NCBI RefSeq assembly: GCF_000719555.1
Contig: NZ_JOGX01000009.1
Coordinates: 120,236 to 184,235, forward strand
DNA: 64,000 bases
Source: Streptomyces sp. NRRL F-5727
Lineage (GTDB): Bacteria; Actinomycetota; Actinomycetes; Streptomycetales; Streptomycetaceae
Direction: 5' to 3'
Part shown: positions 52,003-60,369 of the stretch, piece by piece
Position numbering within the stretch: the first letter of the stretch is position 1
Layout: every line of letters starts with the position of its first letter
Translations under genes and position numbers: made by a program
The notes under the pieces: generated by a model
The model's input: the letters and a program-made list of their open reading frames with translations, nothing else
Database searches by the model: none
What the model was told of the DNA's origin: nothing

Positions 52003-53982
52003 ATGACAACTGCGCCGACCGAGCCGACCGAGCCGCTCTGGCAGCCGGACGAGGAGCGCATCGCCCACGCCGCCGTCACCCGCTTCCAGGCGTGGGCCGC
52101 CGAGCACCACGGCGCCCCCGCCGACGGCGGCTACCCGGCACTGCACCGCTGGTCCGTGGACGAGCTGGAGACCTTCTGGCAGGCCGTCGCCGAATGGTTC
52201 GACGTCCGCTTCTCCACCCCCTACGCGCGCGTGCTGGGCGACCGCTCCATGCCGGGCGCCGACTGGTTCCCCGGCGCCACCCTCAACTACGCCGAGCACG
52301 CCCTGCGCGCCGCCGCCGACCGCCCCCGGGACACCGCGCTCCTCCACGTCGACGAGACGCACGAGCCGACCCCGGTCACCTGGGCCGAACTCCGCCGCCA
52401 GGTCGGCTCGCTCGCCGCCGAGCTGCGCGCCCTCGGCGTCCGCCCCGGCGACCGCGTCAGCGGCTACCTGCCGAACGTCCCGCAGGCCGTCGTCGCCCTG
52501 CTCGCCACGGCCGCCGTCGGCGGCGTCTGGACGTCCTGCGCCCCCGACTTCGGCGCCCGTTCCGTCCTCGACCGCTTCCAGCAGGTCGAGCCGGTCGTCC
52601 TCTTCACCGTCGACGGCTACCGCTACGGCGGCAAGCAGCACGACCGCCGCGACACCGTCGCCGAGCTCCGCGCCGAACTCCCCACCCTCCGCGCCGTCGT
52701 CCACATCCCGCTCCTCGGCACGCCGGCCCCCGAGGGCGCCCTCGACTGGGCCGACCTGGTCGCCGCCGACGTGGAGCCGGTCTTCGAGCAGGTCCCGTTC
52801 GCCCACCCCCTGTGGGTCCTGTACTCGTCCGGCACCACGGGCCGCCCGAAGGCGATCGTCCAGTCCCAGGGCGGCATCCTGGTCGAGCACCTCAAGCAGC
52901 TGGGCCTCCACTGCGACCTGGGCCCCGAGGACGTCTTCTTCTGGTACACCTCCACCGGCTGGATGATGTGGAACTTCCTCGTCTCCGGCCTCCTCACCGG
53001 CACCACCGTGGTGCTGTACGACGGCAGCCCCGGCTACCCGGACACCGCCGCCCAGTGGCGCGTGGCCGAGCGCACCGGCGCCACCCTGTACGGCACCTCC
53101 GCCGCCTATGTGATGGCCTGTGCCAAGGCCGACGTGCACCCCGGCCGCGACTTCGACCTGTCCGCCGTGAAGTGCGTCGCCACCACCGGCTCCCCGCTGC
53201 CGCCCGACGGCTTCCGCTGGCTCCACGACGAGGTCCGCGAGGACCTGTGGATCGCCAGCGTCAGCGGCGGCACCGACGTCTGCTCCTGCTTCGCGGGAGC
53301 CGTCCCCACCCTCCCCGTGCACATCGGCGAGCTCCAGGCCGCCGGCCTCGGCACCGACCTCCAGTCCTGGGACCCGTCCGGCAAGCCCGTCGTCGGGGAG
53401 GTCGGCGAACTCGTCGTCACCAACCCCATGCCGTCCATGCCGATCCACTTCTGGAACGACCCCGACGGCAGCCGCTACCGCGACAGCTACTTCGAGATGT
53501 TCCCCGGCGTGTGGCGGCACGGCGACTGGATCACGATCACCGACCGCGGCTCGGTCGTCATCCACGGCCGCTCCGACTCCACCCTCAACCGCCAGGGCGT
53601 CCGGATGGGCAGCGCCGATATCTACGAGGCCGTGGAGCGGCTCCCCGAGATCCGGGAATCCCTCGTCATCGGCCTGGAGGAACCGGACGGCGGCTACTGG
53701 ATGCCCCTCTTCGTCCACCTCGCCGACGGCGCCACCCTCGACGACGACCTGATCGCCCGGATCAGGACCACGATCCGCACCGAACTGTCGCCGCGCCACG
53801 TCCCCGACGAGATCATCGAGGTCCCCGGCGTCCCGCACACCCTCACCGGCAAGCGCATCGAGGTCCCGGTGAAGCGCCTCCTCCAGGGCACCCCCCTGGA
53901 GAAGGCGGTCAACGCGGGCTCCGTCGACAACCTCGACCTGCTCCGCTTCTACGAGTCCCTCGCGGCCGCCCGCCGCGGCTGA
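52003..53982 (+). CDS. Acetoacetyl-CoA synthetase
   Basis: 659 residues of the acyl-adenylate ligase family, acetoacetate-CoA ligase type. ATP motif LYSSGTTGRPKAIV, WYTSTGWMMWNFLVSG, SVSGGTDVCSCFAG, and the C-terminal GRSDSTLNRQGVRMGSADIY plus LTGKRIEVPVK (catalytic Lys). Converts acetoacetate, CoA and ATP to acetoacetyl-CoA, which can feed thiolysis or poly-hydroxybutyrate/antibiotic precursors. GGGAG precedes ATG 52003. Followed by a strong terminator. Confidence 0.94.
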   Translation: MTTAPTEPTEPLWQPDEERIAHAAVTRFQAWAAEHHGAPADGGYPALHRWSVDELETFWQAVAEWFDVRFSTPYARVLGDRSMPGADWFPGATLNYAEHALRAAADRPRDTALLHVDETHEPTPVTWAELRRQVGSLAAELRALGVRPGDRVSGYLPNVPQAVVALLATAAVGGVWTSCAPDFGARSVLDRFQQVEPVVLFTVDGYRYGGKQHDRRDTVAELRAELPTLRAVVHIPLLGTPAPEGALDWADLVAADVEPVFEQVPFAHPLWVLYSSGTTGRPKAIVQSQGGILVEHLKQLGLHCDLGPEDVFFWYTSTGWMMWNFLVSGLLTGTTVVLYDGSPGYPDTAAQWRVAERTGATLYGTSAAYVMACAKADVHPGRDFDLSAVKCVATTGSPLPPDGFRWLHDEVREDLWIASVSGGTDVCSCFAGAVPTLPVHIGELQAAGLGTDLQSWDPSGKPVVGEVGELVVTNPMPSMPIHFWNDPDGSRYRDSYFEMFPGVWRHGDWITITDRGSVVIHGRSDSTLNRQGVRMGSADIYEAVERLPEIRESLVIGLEEPDGGYWMPLFVHLADGATLDDDLIARIRTTIRTELSPRHVPDEIIEVPGVPHTLTGKRIEVPVKRLLQGTPLEKAVNAGSVDNLDLLRFYESLAAARRG

Positions 53983-53988
53983 CACGGA

Positions 53989-54016
53989 AAGGGGCGCCCC
54001 ACGCGGGGCGCCCCTT
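53989..54016. terminator. Bidirectional terminator after acetoacetyl-CoA synthetase
   Basis: Perfect 12-base-pair stem AAGGGGCGCCCC with four-base loop ACGC, between convergent genes. Confidence 0.85.
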
Positions 54017-54029
54017 CATCACGACCGGC

Positions 54030-55085
54030 TCAGCCGGGCAGCTGACCGGCCCGCGCCACCGCCGCCTTGGTGAGCACCGCCGTCTCGCTCAGCACCGTCC
54101 CGGCCGGCCCGGTCTCCGAGGCCGCGACCAGCACGGTCCGCTCCCCGAGGAAGGCGGAGGTCGACCGGTCGAAGACCCACTGGGTCCGCTCAGCGCCGGA
54201 GGTACGGGCCACGGCCACGCCCTCCCGGCCCGCCGCGTCCCGCGCCGACGGCACCACCACGACCCCGGGGATCCGGGCGGCCGCCTCGAACAGCGCGGCC
54301 GTCACCTCCGGCGGCGCCCAGGTCTCCGTCAGCAGCGTCCCGATCGCCGTGAACGCCCGCTGGTCCGCGTCCCCGCCGCCGGTCCGCGTCTGCTCCCGCA
54401 CCAGCCGCAGCAGCGCCTCGGGATCGGTCGGCAGCCCCGCCACGAAGGCGTGCGTCGGAGCGGTCACCGACGGCTCCGCCGGCTCCAGCACCGTCCGCCG
54501 CGGCTCGGCGCCCGGGTGCTCCAGCTCGTACACGGGCAGCCGCGGCGACAGCTCCTGATCCGCGGACCCGGCCTCCCGTACGAGCCCGGCCCGGCTGCCG
54601 TCCGCCGACAGCCACACCTGCCGCCGGTGCGCGGGTTCCACGACCGCGGCCCCGCCACCGGCGGGACGCCCGGCCCGGGACACCAGGCTCTCCACGTACA
54701 CGAACTCCTCCGGCCGCGCGTCCGGCGCCGGCGCGGAGGCGGCGGCGAGCGCGGCCCGCGACAGCACCGCGGAGGCGCCCTCCGCCCGCACCGACGGGCG
54801 CGGGTCGCGCGGCTCCGGCTCCGGGGGAGCGACCACCAGCACCGCGCCGGCCGCGATGCCGCACACCACGGCGGGCACGGCGAACCGCACGGCCTTCCGG
54901 GTCCACCACACCGCCGGCCGCGCGGGCCGCGCCGCCGCCATCAGCGTCCGCCGCAGCTCCCGCTGCCGCTCCGGCGCGAACTCCGGCACCGCCGGCGGGG
55001 GCAGCAGCTCCGCCAGCTCGCCGAGCAGCGCGTCCTCGGCACGGGGACGGGTACGGGTACGGGGATCGATGTCGTTGTCGTTCAT
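54030..55085 (-). CDS. CU044_5270 family membrane-anchored protein
   Basis: 351 residues. About 65 cytoplasmic residues, one membrane segment at about 67-86 (AVRFAVPAVVCGIAAGAVLVV), then a large extracytoplasmic domain with EEFVYVESLVSRAG and several Trp. Proteins of this family are encoded directly after ECF sigma factors in actinobacteria and are assumed to be their partner or anti-sigma-like sensors. The ATG overlaps the sigma-factor stop by four bases (ATGA). Confidence 0.85.
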   Translation of the reverse strand: MNDNDIDPRTRTRPRAEDALLGELAELLPPPAVPEFAPERQRELRRTLMAAARPARPAVWWTRKAVRFAVPAVVCGIAAGAVLVVAPPEPEPRDPRPSVRAEGASAVLSRAALAAASAPAPDARPEEFVYVESLVSRAGRPAGGGAAVVEPAHRRQVWLSADGSRAGLVREAGSADQELSPRLPVYELEHPGAEPRRTVLEPAEPSVTAPTHAFVAGLPTDPEALLRLVREQTRTGGGDADQRAFTAIGTLLTETWAPPEVTAALFEAAARIPGVVVVPSARDAAGREGVAVARTSGAERTQWVFDRSTSAFLGERTVLVAASETGPAGTVLSETAVLTKAAVARAGQLPG

Positions 55086-55846
55086 GACGTCTGCTCCGGG
55101 GAGGTTCGGGGGACGAGGACGGTACGGCCCGCACGCACGGGCCCGGCCGCGCCGGCGGGGGAGGCGGGGGAGGCGGGGGAGGCGCCCCCGGGAGGAGCCG
55201 CGGGGCGAGCGGCGGGACGGCCGGCGGCACCGGGCTCGGGGGCGGGAGCGGGGCCGGAATCAGGAAGCCCGACGGCTCCGCCGTCCGCCCGCCGGCCGCG
55301 CCGACGCCGCCCGGAGCGCAGCTCCGCCTCCGCGAGCGTCCGCAGCCGCTCCCGGGCCCGCGAGAGCCGCGACCGCACCGTGCCGACGGGGATGCCCAGC
55401 GCCTCGCCCGCCGTGGCGTAGTCGAGGCCGGCCCACACGACGAGCCCGAAGACCTCCCGCTCCCGGCGCCGGAGCCGGCCGAGGGCCACCCGCGCGGCCC
55501 GGAGCCGTTCCTCGTCGGCGAGCCGCGAGGCCACCGCGTCGCTGAAGTCGGGCAGCACCCCGCTGTCGGGCATGCGCGCCAGCGCCGCGTCGCGCCGCCG
55601 CGCCTCCCGCGCGGCCCCGCGCAGGACATTGGTCGCGATCCCGAGCAGCCACGGCCGCAGGCTCCCGCCGTCCGCGTGCACCTTGCCCCGGCAGCGCCAT
55701 GCCTCCAGGAAGGTCGCGGACACGACGTCCTCGGCCGCGGCGCGGTCGCCGCACATGCGGTACGCGTACTGGAACAGCACCCGTGCGTGCGCGTCGTACG
55801 CCTCACCGAGCGCCGAGGGATCCCCGGCCCGGAAACGTTCTCTCAT
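55082..55846 (-). CDS. ECF RNA polymerase sigma factor
   Basis: 254 residues. Region 2 (LGEAYDAHARVLFQYAYRMCGDRAAAEDVVSATFLEAW, about 12-50) and region 4 (LRRREREVFGLVVWAGLDYATAGEALGIPVGTVRSRLSRAR in outline, about 120-160) are complete. A Pro/Ala-rich tail of about 80 residues follows, unusual for a basic ECF factor. Start at ATG 55846 (GGAACC upstream); GTG 55858 would add four residues. Co-transcribed with the CU044_5270 gene and divergent from a secreted protein gene. Confidence 0.9.
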   Translation of the reverse strand: MRERFRAGDPSALGEAYDAHARVLFQYAYRMCGDRAAAEDVVSATFLEAWRCRGKVHADGGSLRPWLLGIATNVLRGAAREARRRDAALARMPDSGVLPDFSDAVASRLADEERLRAARVALGRLRRREREVFGLVVWAGLDYATAGEALGIPVGTVRSRLSRARERLRTLAEAELRSGRRRRGRRADGGAVGLPDSGPAPAPEPGAAGRPAARPAAPPGGASPASPASPAGAAGPVRAGRTVLVPRTSPEQTS

Positions 55847-55946
55847 CTCTGGTTCCACACCGGGTACTGGCCGCCGGTTCGCCCGGGTTCCCGTGACCCG
55901 CGCCACACCGCCCACCCGCCCCGGCACCCACTGTGGCCCAGGTCAC

Positions 55947-55977
55947 GGGAACTCCGGCCGCTCCGCGCCCAGTTCCC
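55947..55977. promoter_or_regulatory. Inverted repeat GGGAACT/AGTTCCC in the divergent promoter region
   Basis: Seven-base arms at 55947-55953 and 55971-55977. GGAAC is a common -35 word for ECF sigma factors; here it is present on both strands, pointing to both divergent genes. The right arm ends three bases before the ATG at 55981. Confidence 0.4.
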
Positions 55978-55980
55978 TGC

Positions 55981-57612
55981 ATGAACGAAACAGCGACGAC
56001 CGGATCCACCGTCCGAGCCACTGGATCCAAGACCCAGAACACCGGATCCTGGATCCGCCCCACCCTCCGCGCCCTCGCCCTCGCCACCGCCCTCACCGCC
56101 ACGGCCCTCACCGTCCCGCCCCTCGCCCTGGCCTCCACCACCCAGGACCAGACGGTCGTCCTGACCATCCGCCACCTGAACCGCGCGGGTGCCGCCGCCT
56201 CCGAGTACACGACCCGCGTGACGGGCATCTCGGGCCCGGGCCAGGACGTCGAGCAGAACGTCCACGACCCCTCCGGCACCGTCACCCTCCGCCTCCCCAA
56301 GGGCCGTTACCTCCTCGGCTCGGAGGTGTACCCCCTGTACCAGGGCGCGGGCACCGACTGGCTCGTCCAGCCCCGCCTCGACCTCGACCACGACACGACC
56401 GTCACCGTCGACGCCCGCACCACGTCCCCGGTCGACGTGCGCCCGCCCGAGGCCGGCGCCGAGCCCCGGCACGCGATGTCGTTCGTCGAGGTCAGCCATG
56501 ACGGGCAGACCCGCTCCATGAACCTGATGTCCTCGGCCGCCGGCCTGCGCGTGGCCCACCTCGGCCCCGCCGCCGAACCCGGTTCCGTGACGGCCACGTT
56601 CGACGGCTACTGGATCGGCGAGCGGGCCGACTACGGCCTCGGCTACCGCTTCACCTCCGGCCGCGCCCTCACCGGCTTCGTCCGCAGGCCCGCCGCCGAC
56701 GACCTGGCCACCCTCAAGGCCCGCGCGGCCGACCGGGACGGCGCCGGCGGCTTCGGCTCCGCCGCGATCCAGCCGTCCCACGGCACCACCGTCGGCCTCA
56801 CCACCGAGCTCGCCCGCTCCGGCACCGCGACCTTCCACGTCACCCCCGAACGCGGCACCTGGGACCTCGCCTACACCACCCCCGGCACGCCCGAGACGCC
56901 GCCCAACCTGTACGAGGCCCAGGAGGTCCCGGTCCGCGCGGGAGCCACGCTCACCCACACCTTCGACAACGCCGTGCTCGGCCCGGCCCTCGACCAGGCC
57001 CCCGACGCGAGGCCCGCGGGCGTCCGGGACGGCGACCGGCTCGCCCTCGACCTGCCGCTGCTCGCCGACGGCGACGGCCACGCCCCCTCCGCCCCGGCCT
57101 TCCGCTCGGCCGCCACCACCCTCCACCGGGACGGCGTCCTCGTCGGCACCCACCGAGGCGCCCCCGGCCGGGCCTCCTTCACGCTCGCCACCCCCGACCG
57201 GGCCCGCTACCGGCTCACCGCCACCGCCCTGCACGGCTCCGGCACGCGCGCGGGGCGCACCACCGCCGTCTGGAGCTTCGACTCGGCCGCGACCGCCGCC
57301 CCGACCGCGCTCCCGCTGAGCGTCGTCCGCTTCACCCCGCCGCTCGCCCTCGACGGCACCGCCCCCGCCGGCACCGACCTGCTCGTCCCGGTCACGGTCC
57401 AGGGCCCCGCCGCCGGCCAGGGCCTGCGCTCCCTGCGCGTCCGGGTCTCCGTCGACGGCGGCAGCACCTGGACCGACACCCCGGTCACGGACGGCGCCGT
57501 CCTGATCCGCAACCCCGCCCCGGGAGGCACGGTCTCGCTCCGCGCCGAACTCACCGACACGGCGGGCAACACCCTCGACCAGACCCTCGGCCACGCCTAC
57601 CGCACCCGCTGA
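55981..57612 (+). CDS. Secreted protein resembling the C-terminal part of S8 peptidases
   Basis: 543 residues. A basic N-terminus and hydrophobic stretch (RALALATALTATALTVPPLALA, about 26-47 in outline) form a signal peptide. The mature part is beta-rich, with LDLDHDTTVTVDARTTSPVDV and RVAHLGPAAEPG. These resemble the region after the protease domain in large Streptomyces S8 serine peptidases (from memory). No Asp-His-Ser protease domain is present. It may bind cell-wall or protein ligands, or be a remnant. Divergent from the ECF sigma gene. Confidence 0.75.
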   Translation: MNETATTGSTVRATGSKTQNTGSWIRPTLRALALATALTATALTVPPLALASTTQDQTVVLTIRHLNRAGAAASEYTTRVTGISGPGQDVEQNVHDPSGTVTLRLPKGRYLLGSEVYPLYQGAGTDWLVQPRLDLDHDTTVTVDARTTSPVDVRPPEAGAEPRHAMSFVEVSHDGQTRSMNLMSSAAGLRVAHLGPAAEPGSVTATFDGYWIGERADYGLGYRFTSGRALTGFVRRPAADDLATLKARAADRDGAGGFGSAAIQPSHGTTVGLTTELARSGTATFHVTPERGTWDLAYTTPGTPETPPNLYEAQEVPVRAGATLTHTFDNAVLGPALDQAPDARPAGVRDGDRLALDLPLLADGDGHAPSAPAFRSAATTLHRDGVLVGTHRGAPGRASFTLATPDRARYRLTATALHGSGTRAGRTTAVWSFDSAATAAPTALPLSVVRFTPPLALDGTAPAGTDLLVPVTVQGPAAGQGLRSLRVRVSVDGGSTWTDTPVTDGAVLIRNPAPGGTVSLRAELTDTAGNTLDQTLGHAYRTR

Positions 57613-57630
57613 CACCACCCGCCCACGCGC

Positions 57631-57680
57631 GCGTGAGCCCGCCGCCCGGCCGTTCCCCGGCCCGGGCGGCGGGCTCACGC
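57631..57680. terminator. Bidirectional terminator
   Basis: A 19-base-pair perfect stem (57631-57649 with 57662-57680) and 12-base loop between two convergent genes. The left arm begins inside an ACGCGCGCGT motif. Confidence 0.82.
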
Positions 57681-57684
57681 CGCG

Positions 57685-59004
57685 TCATCCGCCGTACGTC
57701 GCCTGCGCGTCCCCGAGCACCTGCGCGAAGTCCGCCGCCAGCCGCTCCGCCGCGTCCGGCACCAGCACGGAGGCGGTGATCCGTACGGCGGGCGGCGCGT
57801 CGATCCGGAACCGGGCTCCCGCCGCCACCCACCAGCCGTGCGTCCGCAGCCCGTTCACCACCGCGGACTCGTCCCGCACCGGCACCCACACGTTCAGCCC
57901 CGCGGCCCCCACCGCGCGGATCCCGCGAGCGCCGAGCGCGTCGACCAGCGCCCGCCGCCGCTCGGCGTACGCCGCCTCCCCGCGCGCCACGAGCCGCGCC
58001 ACCTCCGGGTCGGAGAACAGCCGGACCACGGTCTCCTGGAGCACATGGCTGACCCAGCCGGAGGTCATCAGCATCCGGCCGTCGTGCCGGGCGAGTGTCA
58101 CCGCGTCACCGGTCAGTCCGGCCCACCGCAGGTCCACGCCCAGCCGCTTCGAGACCGTGCGCACCTGCGCCCACCGGGCCGGCCCCAGCGCGGCCACGCT
58201 GGGGGCCGGGGGCGCGTCGAGCTCGGCGAGGTAGTCGTCCTCGATCACGAGGACCTCGGGGAACTCCCGGAACAGCGCCCCCAGTTCGTCCCGCCGCTCC
58301 GGCGTGAGCGAGGCCCCCGTGGGGCACTGCGCGCGCGGACTGAAGACGACCGCTCGCACCCCGGCCCGCAACGCCGCCCGCAGCCCGTCCGGTGTGATCC
58401 CGGCATGGTCGACGGCGACCGGCACCATCCGCAGCCCCAGCGCGGGCACCAGGTCCAGGAGGTGGTGGAAGCCGGGGTCCTCGACGGCCACGGCGTCACC
58501 GGGCCGCAGCTCCACCGAGAGGAGCCGGGCGACGCAGTCGAGCGCCCCGTGCGCGAAGGTCACCCGCTCCGCGGGCACCCCGTCCCGCCGGAACCACGCC
58601 CGGGTCAGCTCCTCCAGGGCGGCGAGCCGGGGCGCGGCCCGGTGCGAGCCGTAGACCGGCCGCACGTCACCGGGCGGGTGGAGCACCGGCAGGAAGGCGG
58701 GATCGGGCAGACCGCTCGCCAGGTCCGTCAGCCCCTCCGGCATCCGGGGAGGGCGGCGGGACGCCACCGAGGGCGCCTCCGCGACCACCGTCCCGCCCCG
58801 GCCGCGGGTCACCACGAGCCCGCGGCCGCGCAGCTCCTTGTAGGCGGTCGCCACCGTGCCCGGACTGACCCCCAGGTCGTCCGCCAGCTTCCGTACGGGG
58901 GGCAGGGCGTCGCCCGGAGCGAGCTCGCCCTCGGACACGCCGCGTTCGACGGACGCGGCAATCCCCTTGGCCGTCGTCCCCTCAATCCCATATTGTGTTG
59001 CCAC
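57685..59004 (-). CDS. MocR-type regulator (GntR HTH plus aminotransferase domain)
   Basis: 439 residues. GntR winged helix at about 10-75 (LPPVRKLADDLGVSPGTVATAYKELRGRGLVVTRG) joined to an aminotransferase-like domain with PGFHHLLDLVPALG, CPTGASL and the PLP-lysine region TVSKRLGVDLRWAG. Regulates by binding PLP and an amino compound. GTG 59004 is chosen; a TTG two codons upstream is possible. A TAATTT box close to the GTG suggests a very short or absent leader. Divergent from an MFS gene across an AT-rich palindrome. Confidence 0.88.
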   Translation of the reverse strand: MATQYGIEGTTAKGIAASVERGVSEGELAPGDALPPVRKLADDLGVSPGTVATAYKELRGRGLVVTRGRGGTVVAEAPSVASRRPPRMPEGLTDLASGLPDPAFLPVLHPPGDVRPVYGSHRAAPRLAALEELTRAWFRRDGVPAERVTFAHGALDCVARLLSVELRPGDAVAVEDPGFHHLLDLVPALGLRMVPVAVDHAGITPDGLRAALRAGVRAVVFSPRAQCPTGASLTPERRDELGALFREFPEVLVIEDDYLAELDAPPAPSVAALGPARWAQVRTVSKRLGVDLRWAGLTGDAVTLARHDGRMLMTSGWVSHVLQETVVRLFSDPEVARLVARGEAAYAERRRALVDALGARGIRAVGAAGLNVWVPVRDESAVVNGLRTHGWWVAAGARFRIDAPPAVRITASVLVPDAAERLAADFAQVLGDAQATYGG

Positions 59005-59013
59005 GTTCAAAAT

Positions 59014-59029
59014 TATGTATCAATACATA
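59014..59029. promoter_or_regulatory. AT-rich palindromic operator TATGTAT-CA-ATACATA
   Basis: Perfect seven-base arms and two-base centre, 12 of 16 positions A/T in a genome with about one quarter A/T. It sits between the divergent MocR and MFS starts, overlapping the probable MocR promoter. Confidence 0.65.
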
Positions 59030-59051
59030 ACTCGCGTCAAGGGGGAACCGC

Positions 59052-60332
59052 GTGAGCCGCCCGTCCTCGTGGCACCGCACCGCACTCGACCGCATACCCG
59101 GAGGCCGCGACGGCCGCCGCATGCTCGTCGTCAGCATCATCGACAAGACCGGCACCGGCCTCTGGGCGGCCTGCACCGCCCTCTACTTCACCTACGTCTC
59201 CGGTCTGAGCCTCGCCCAGGTCGGCCTCCTCATGACGGTCTCCGGCGGCGTCGGCGTCGCCGGAGCCCCGCTCGCCGGCGTCCTCGCCGACCGCTTCCCC
59301 CTCGTCCGCGTCATCGCCGCCGCCCAACTCATGCGCGGCGCCACCCTCCTCGCCCTCCTCACCACCGACCACTTCCTCCTCCTCACCCTCTACTCCGCCC
59401 TCGGAGCCCTCCCGGACCGCGCCGGCAGCGTCCTCATCAAGCTCTATGCCGCCCGCCAGGCAGGCGCCGAACGCGTCCGCTACCAGGCCATCCAGCGCAC
59501 CACCGTCAACATCGGCTGGTCCATCGGAGGCGTCGGAGCCGCCGCCGCCCTCGCCACCGGCTCCACCCAGGCGTACACCTACCTCCTCGTCGGCAACGTC
59601 CTCTCCTACCTCGCCATCGCCGCCCTCACCCTGCGCTGCGCCGAACCGCCCGCCCCCTCCCGCGTCGCCGCCACCGCCGACGACGCCCCCCGCCCCAAGC
59701 CCGGCAGCCCCTGGCGCGACCGCACCTTCCTCGGCTACACCGCCACCGACGCGGCGCTCTACCTCGACGACACGATCCTCCAGGTGGCCATCCCCCTCTG
59801 GATCGTCCACGCCACCGACGCCCCCGCCGGCCTCGCCCCGCTCCTCCTGGTCCTCAACACCGTCCTCGTCGTCCTCTTCCAGGTCCCGCTCGCCCGCTTC
59901 GGCGCCACCACCCGCGCCGCACGCCGCCTTCTCGTCCCCCTCACCGGCCTCTTCGTCCTCGGCACCGCCGCCCTCGCCGTCTCCGCCGCCGGGGGCCGCA
60001 CCCTCGCCATCACCGCCCTCGCCGTCGCCGTCGTCGCCCTCACCTTCGCCGAGATCATCCACGCCACCTCCTCCTGGGAGCTCTCCGTCGCCCTCGCCCC
60101 GGCCGACGCCCAGGGCGCCTACCTCGGCGTCCACGGTCTCGCCCAGTCCACCCAGCGCTTCGCCGGACCCCTCCTCGTCACCGGCGTCATGACCGCCGGC
60201 CCCCTCGCCTGGCCCGTACTCGGCCTCGCCCTCGTCGCCGCCGGCGCGGCCCAGCACCGCCTCATCCGCGACCGCGTCACCCCCACCCCTTCGTCACTGT
60301 CAGTGGCGAAGGTTACGGTGAGTGAGCACTGA
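59052..60332 (+). CDS. MFS transporter
   Basis: 426 residues with about eleven to twelve hydrophobic segments. Resembles drug or metabolite efflux permeases: GGVGVAGAPLAGVLADRFPLVRV after the third segment and PDRAGSVLIKLYAARQAG in the first half. GTG 59052 follows GGGGGAA. Probably controlled by the divergent MocR regulator through the AT-rich palindrome. Direction and substrate unknown. Confidence 0.85.
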   Translation: MSRPSSWHRTALDRIPGGRDGRRMLVVSIIDKTGTGLWAACTALYFTYVSGLSLAQVGLLMTVSGGVGVAGAPLAGVLADRFPLVRVIAAAQLMRGATLLALLTTDHFLLLTLYSALGALPDRAGSVLIKLYAARQAGAERVRYQAIQRTTVNIGWSIGGVGAAAALATGSTQAYTYLLVGNVLSYLAIAALTLRCAEPPAPSRVAATADDAPRPKPGSPWRDRTFLGYTATDAALYLDDTILQVAIPLWIVHATDAPAGLAPLLLVLNTVLVVLFQVPLARFGATTRAARRLLVPLTGLFVLGTAALAVSAAGGRTLAITALAVAVVALTFAEIIHATSSWELSVALAPADAQGAYLGVHGLAQSTQRFAGPLLVTGVMTAGPLAWPVLGLALVAAGAAQHRLIRDRVTPTPSSLSVAKVTVSEH

Positions 60333-60369
60333 TCGTCCGTGATCGGCGCACCACACCCGAGGGGGAGCC

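Noticed and set aside
52003-53982. Start of acetoacetyl-CoA synthetase far upstream, since the frame stays open from about 48988
   Set aside because: The upstream part is antisense to the GH31 and DUF4253 genes and passes through the poly-C tracts; the typical protein start and ribosome binding site are at 52003.
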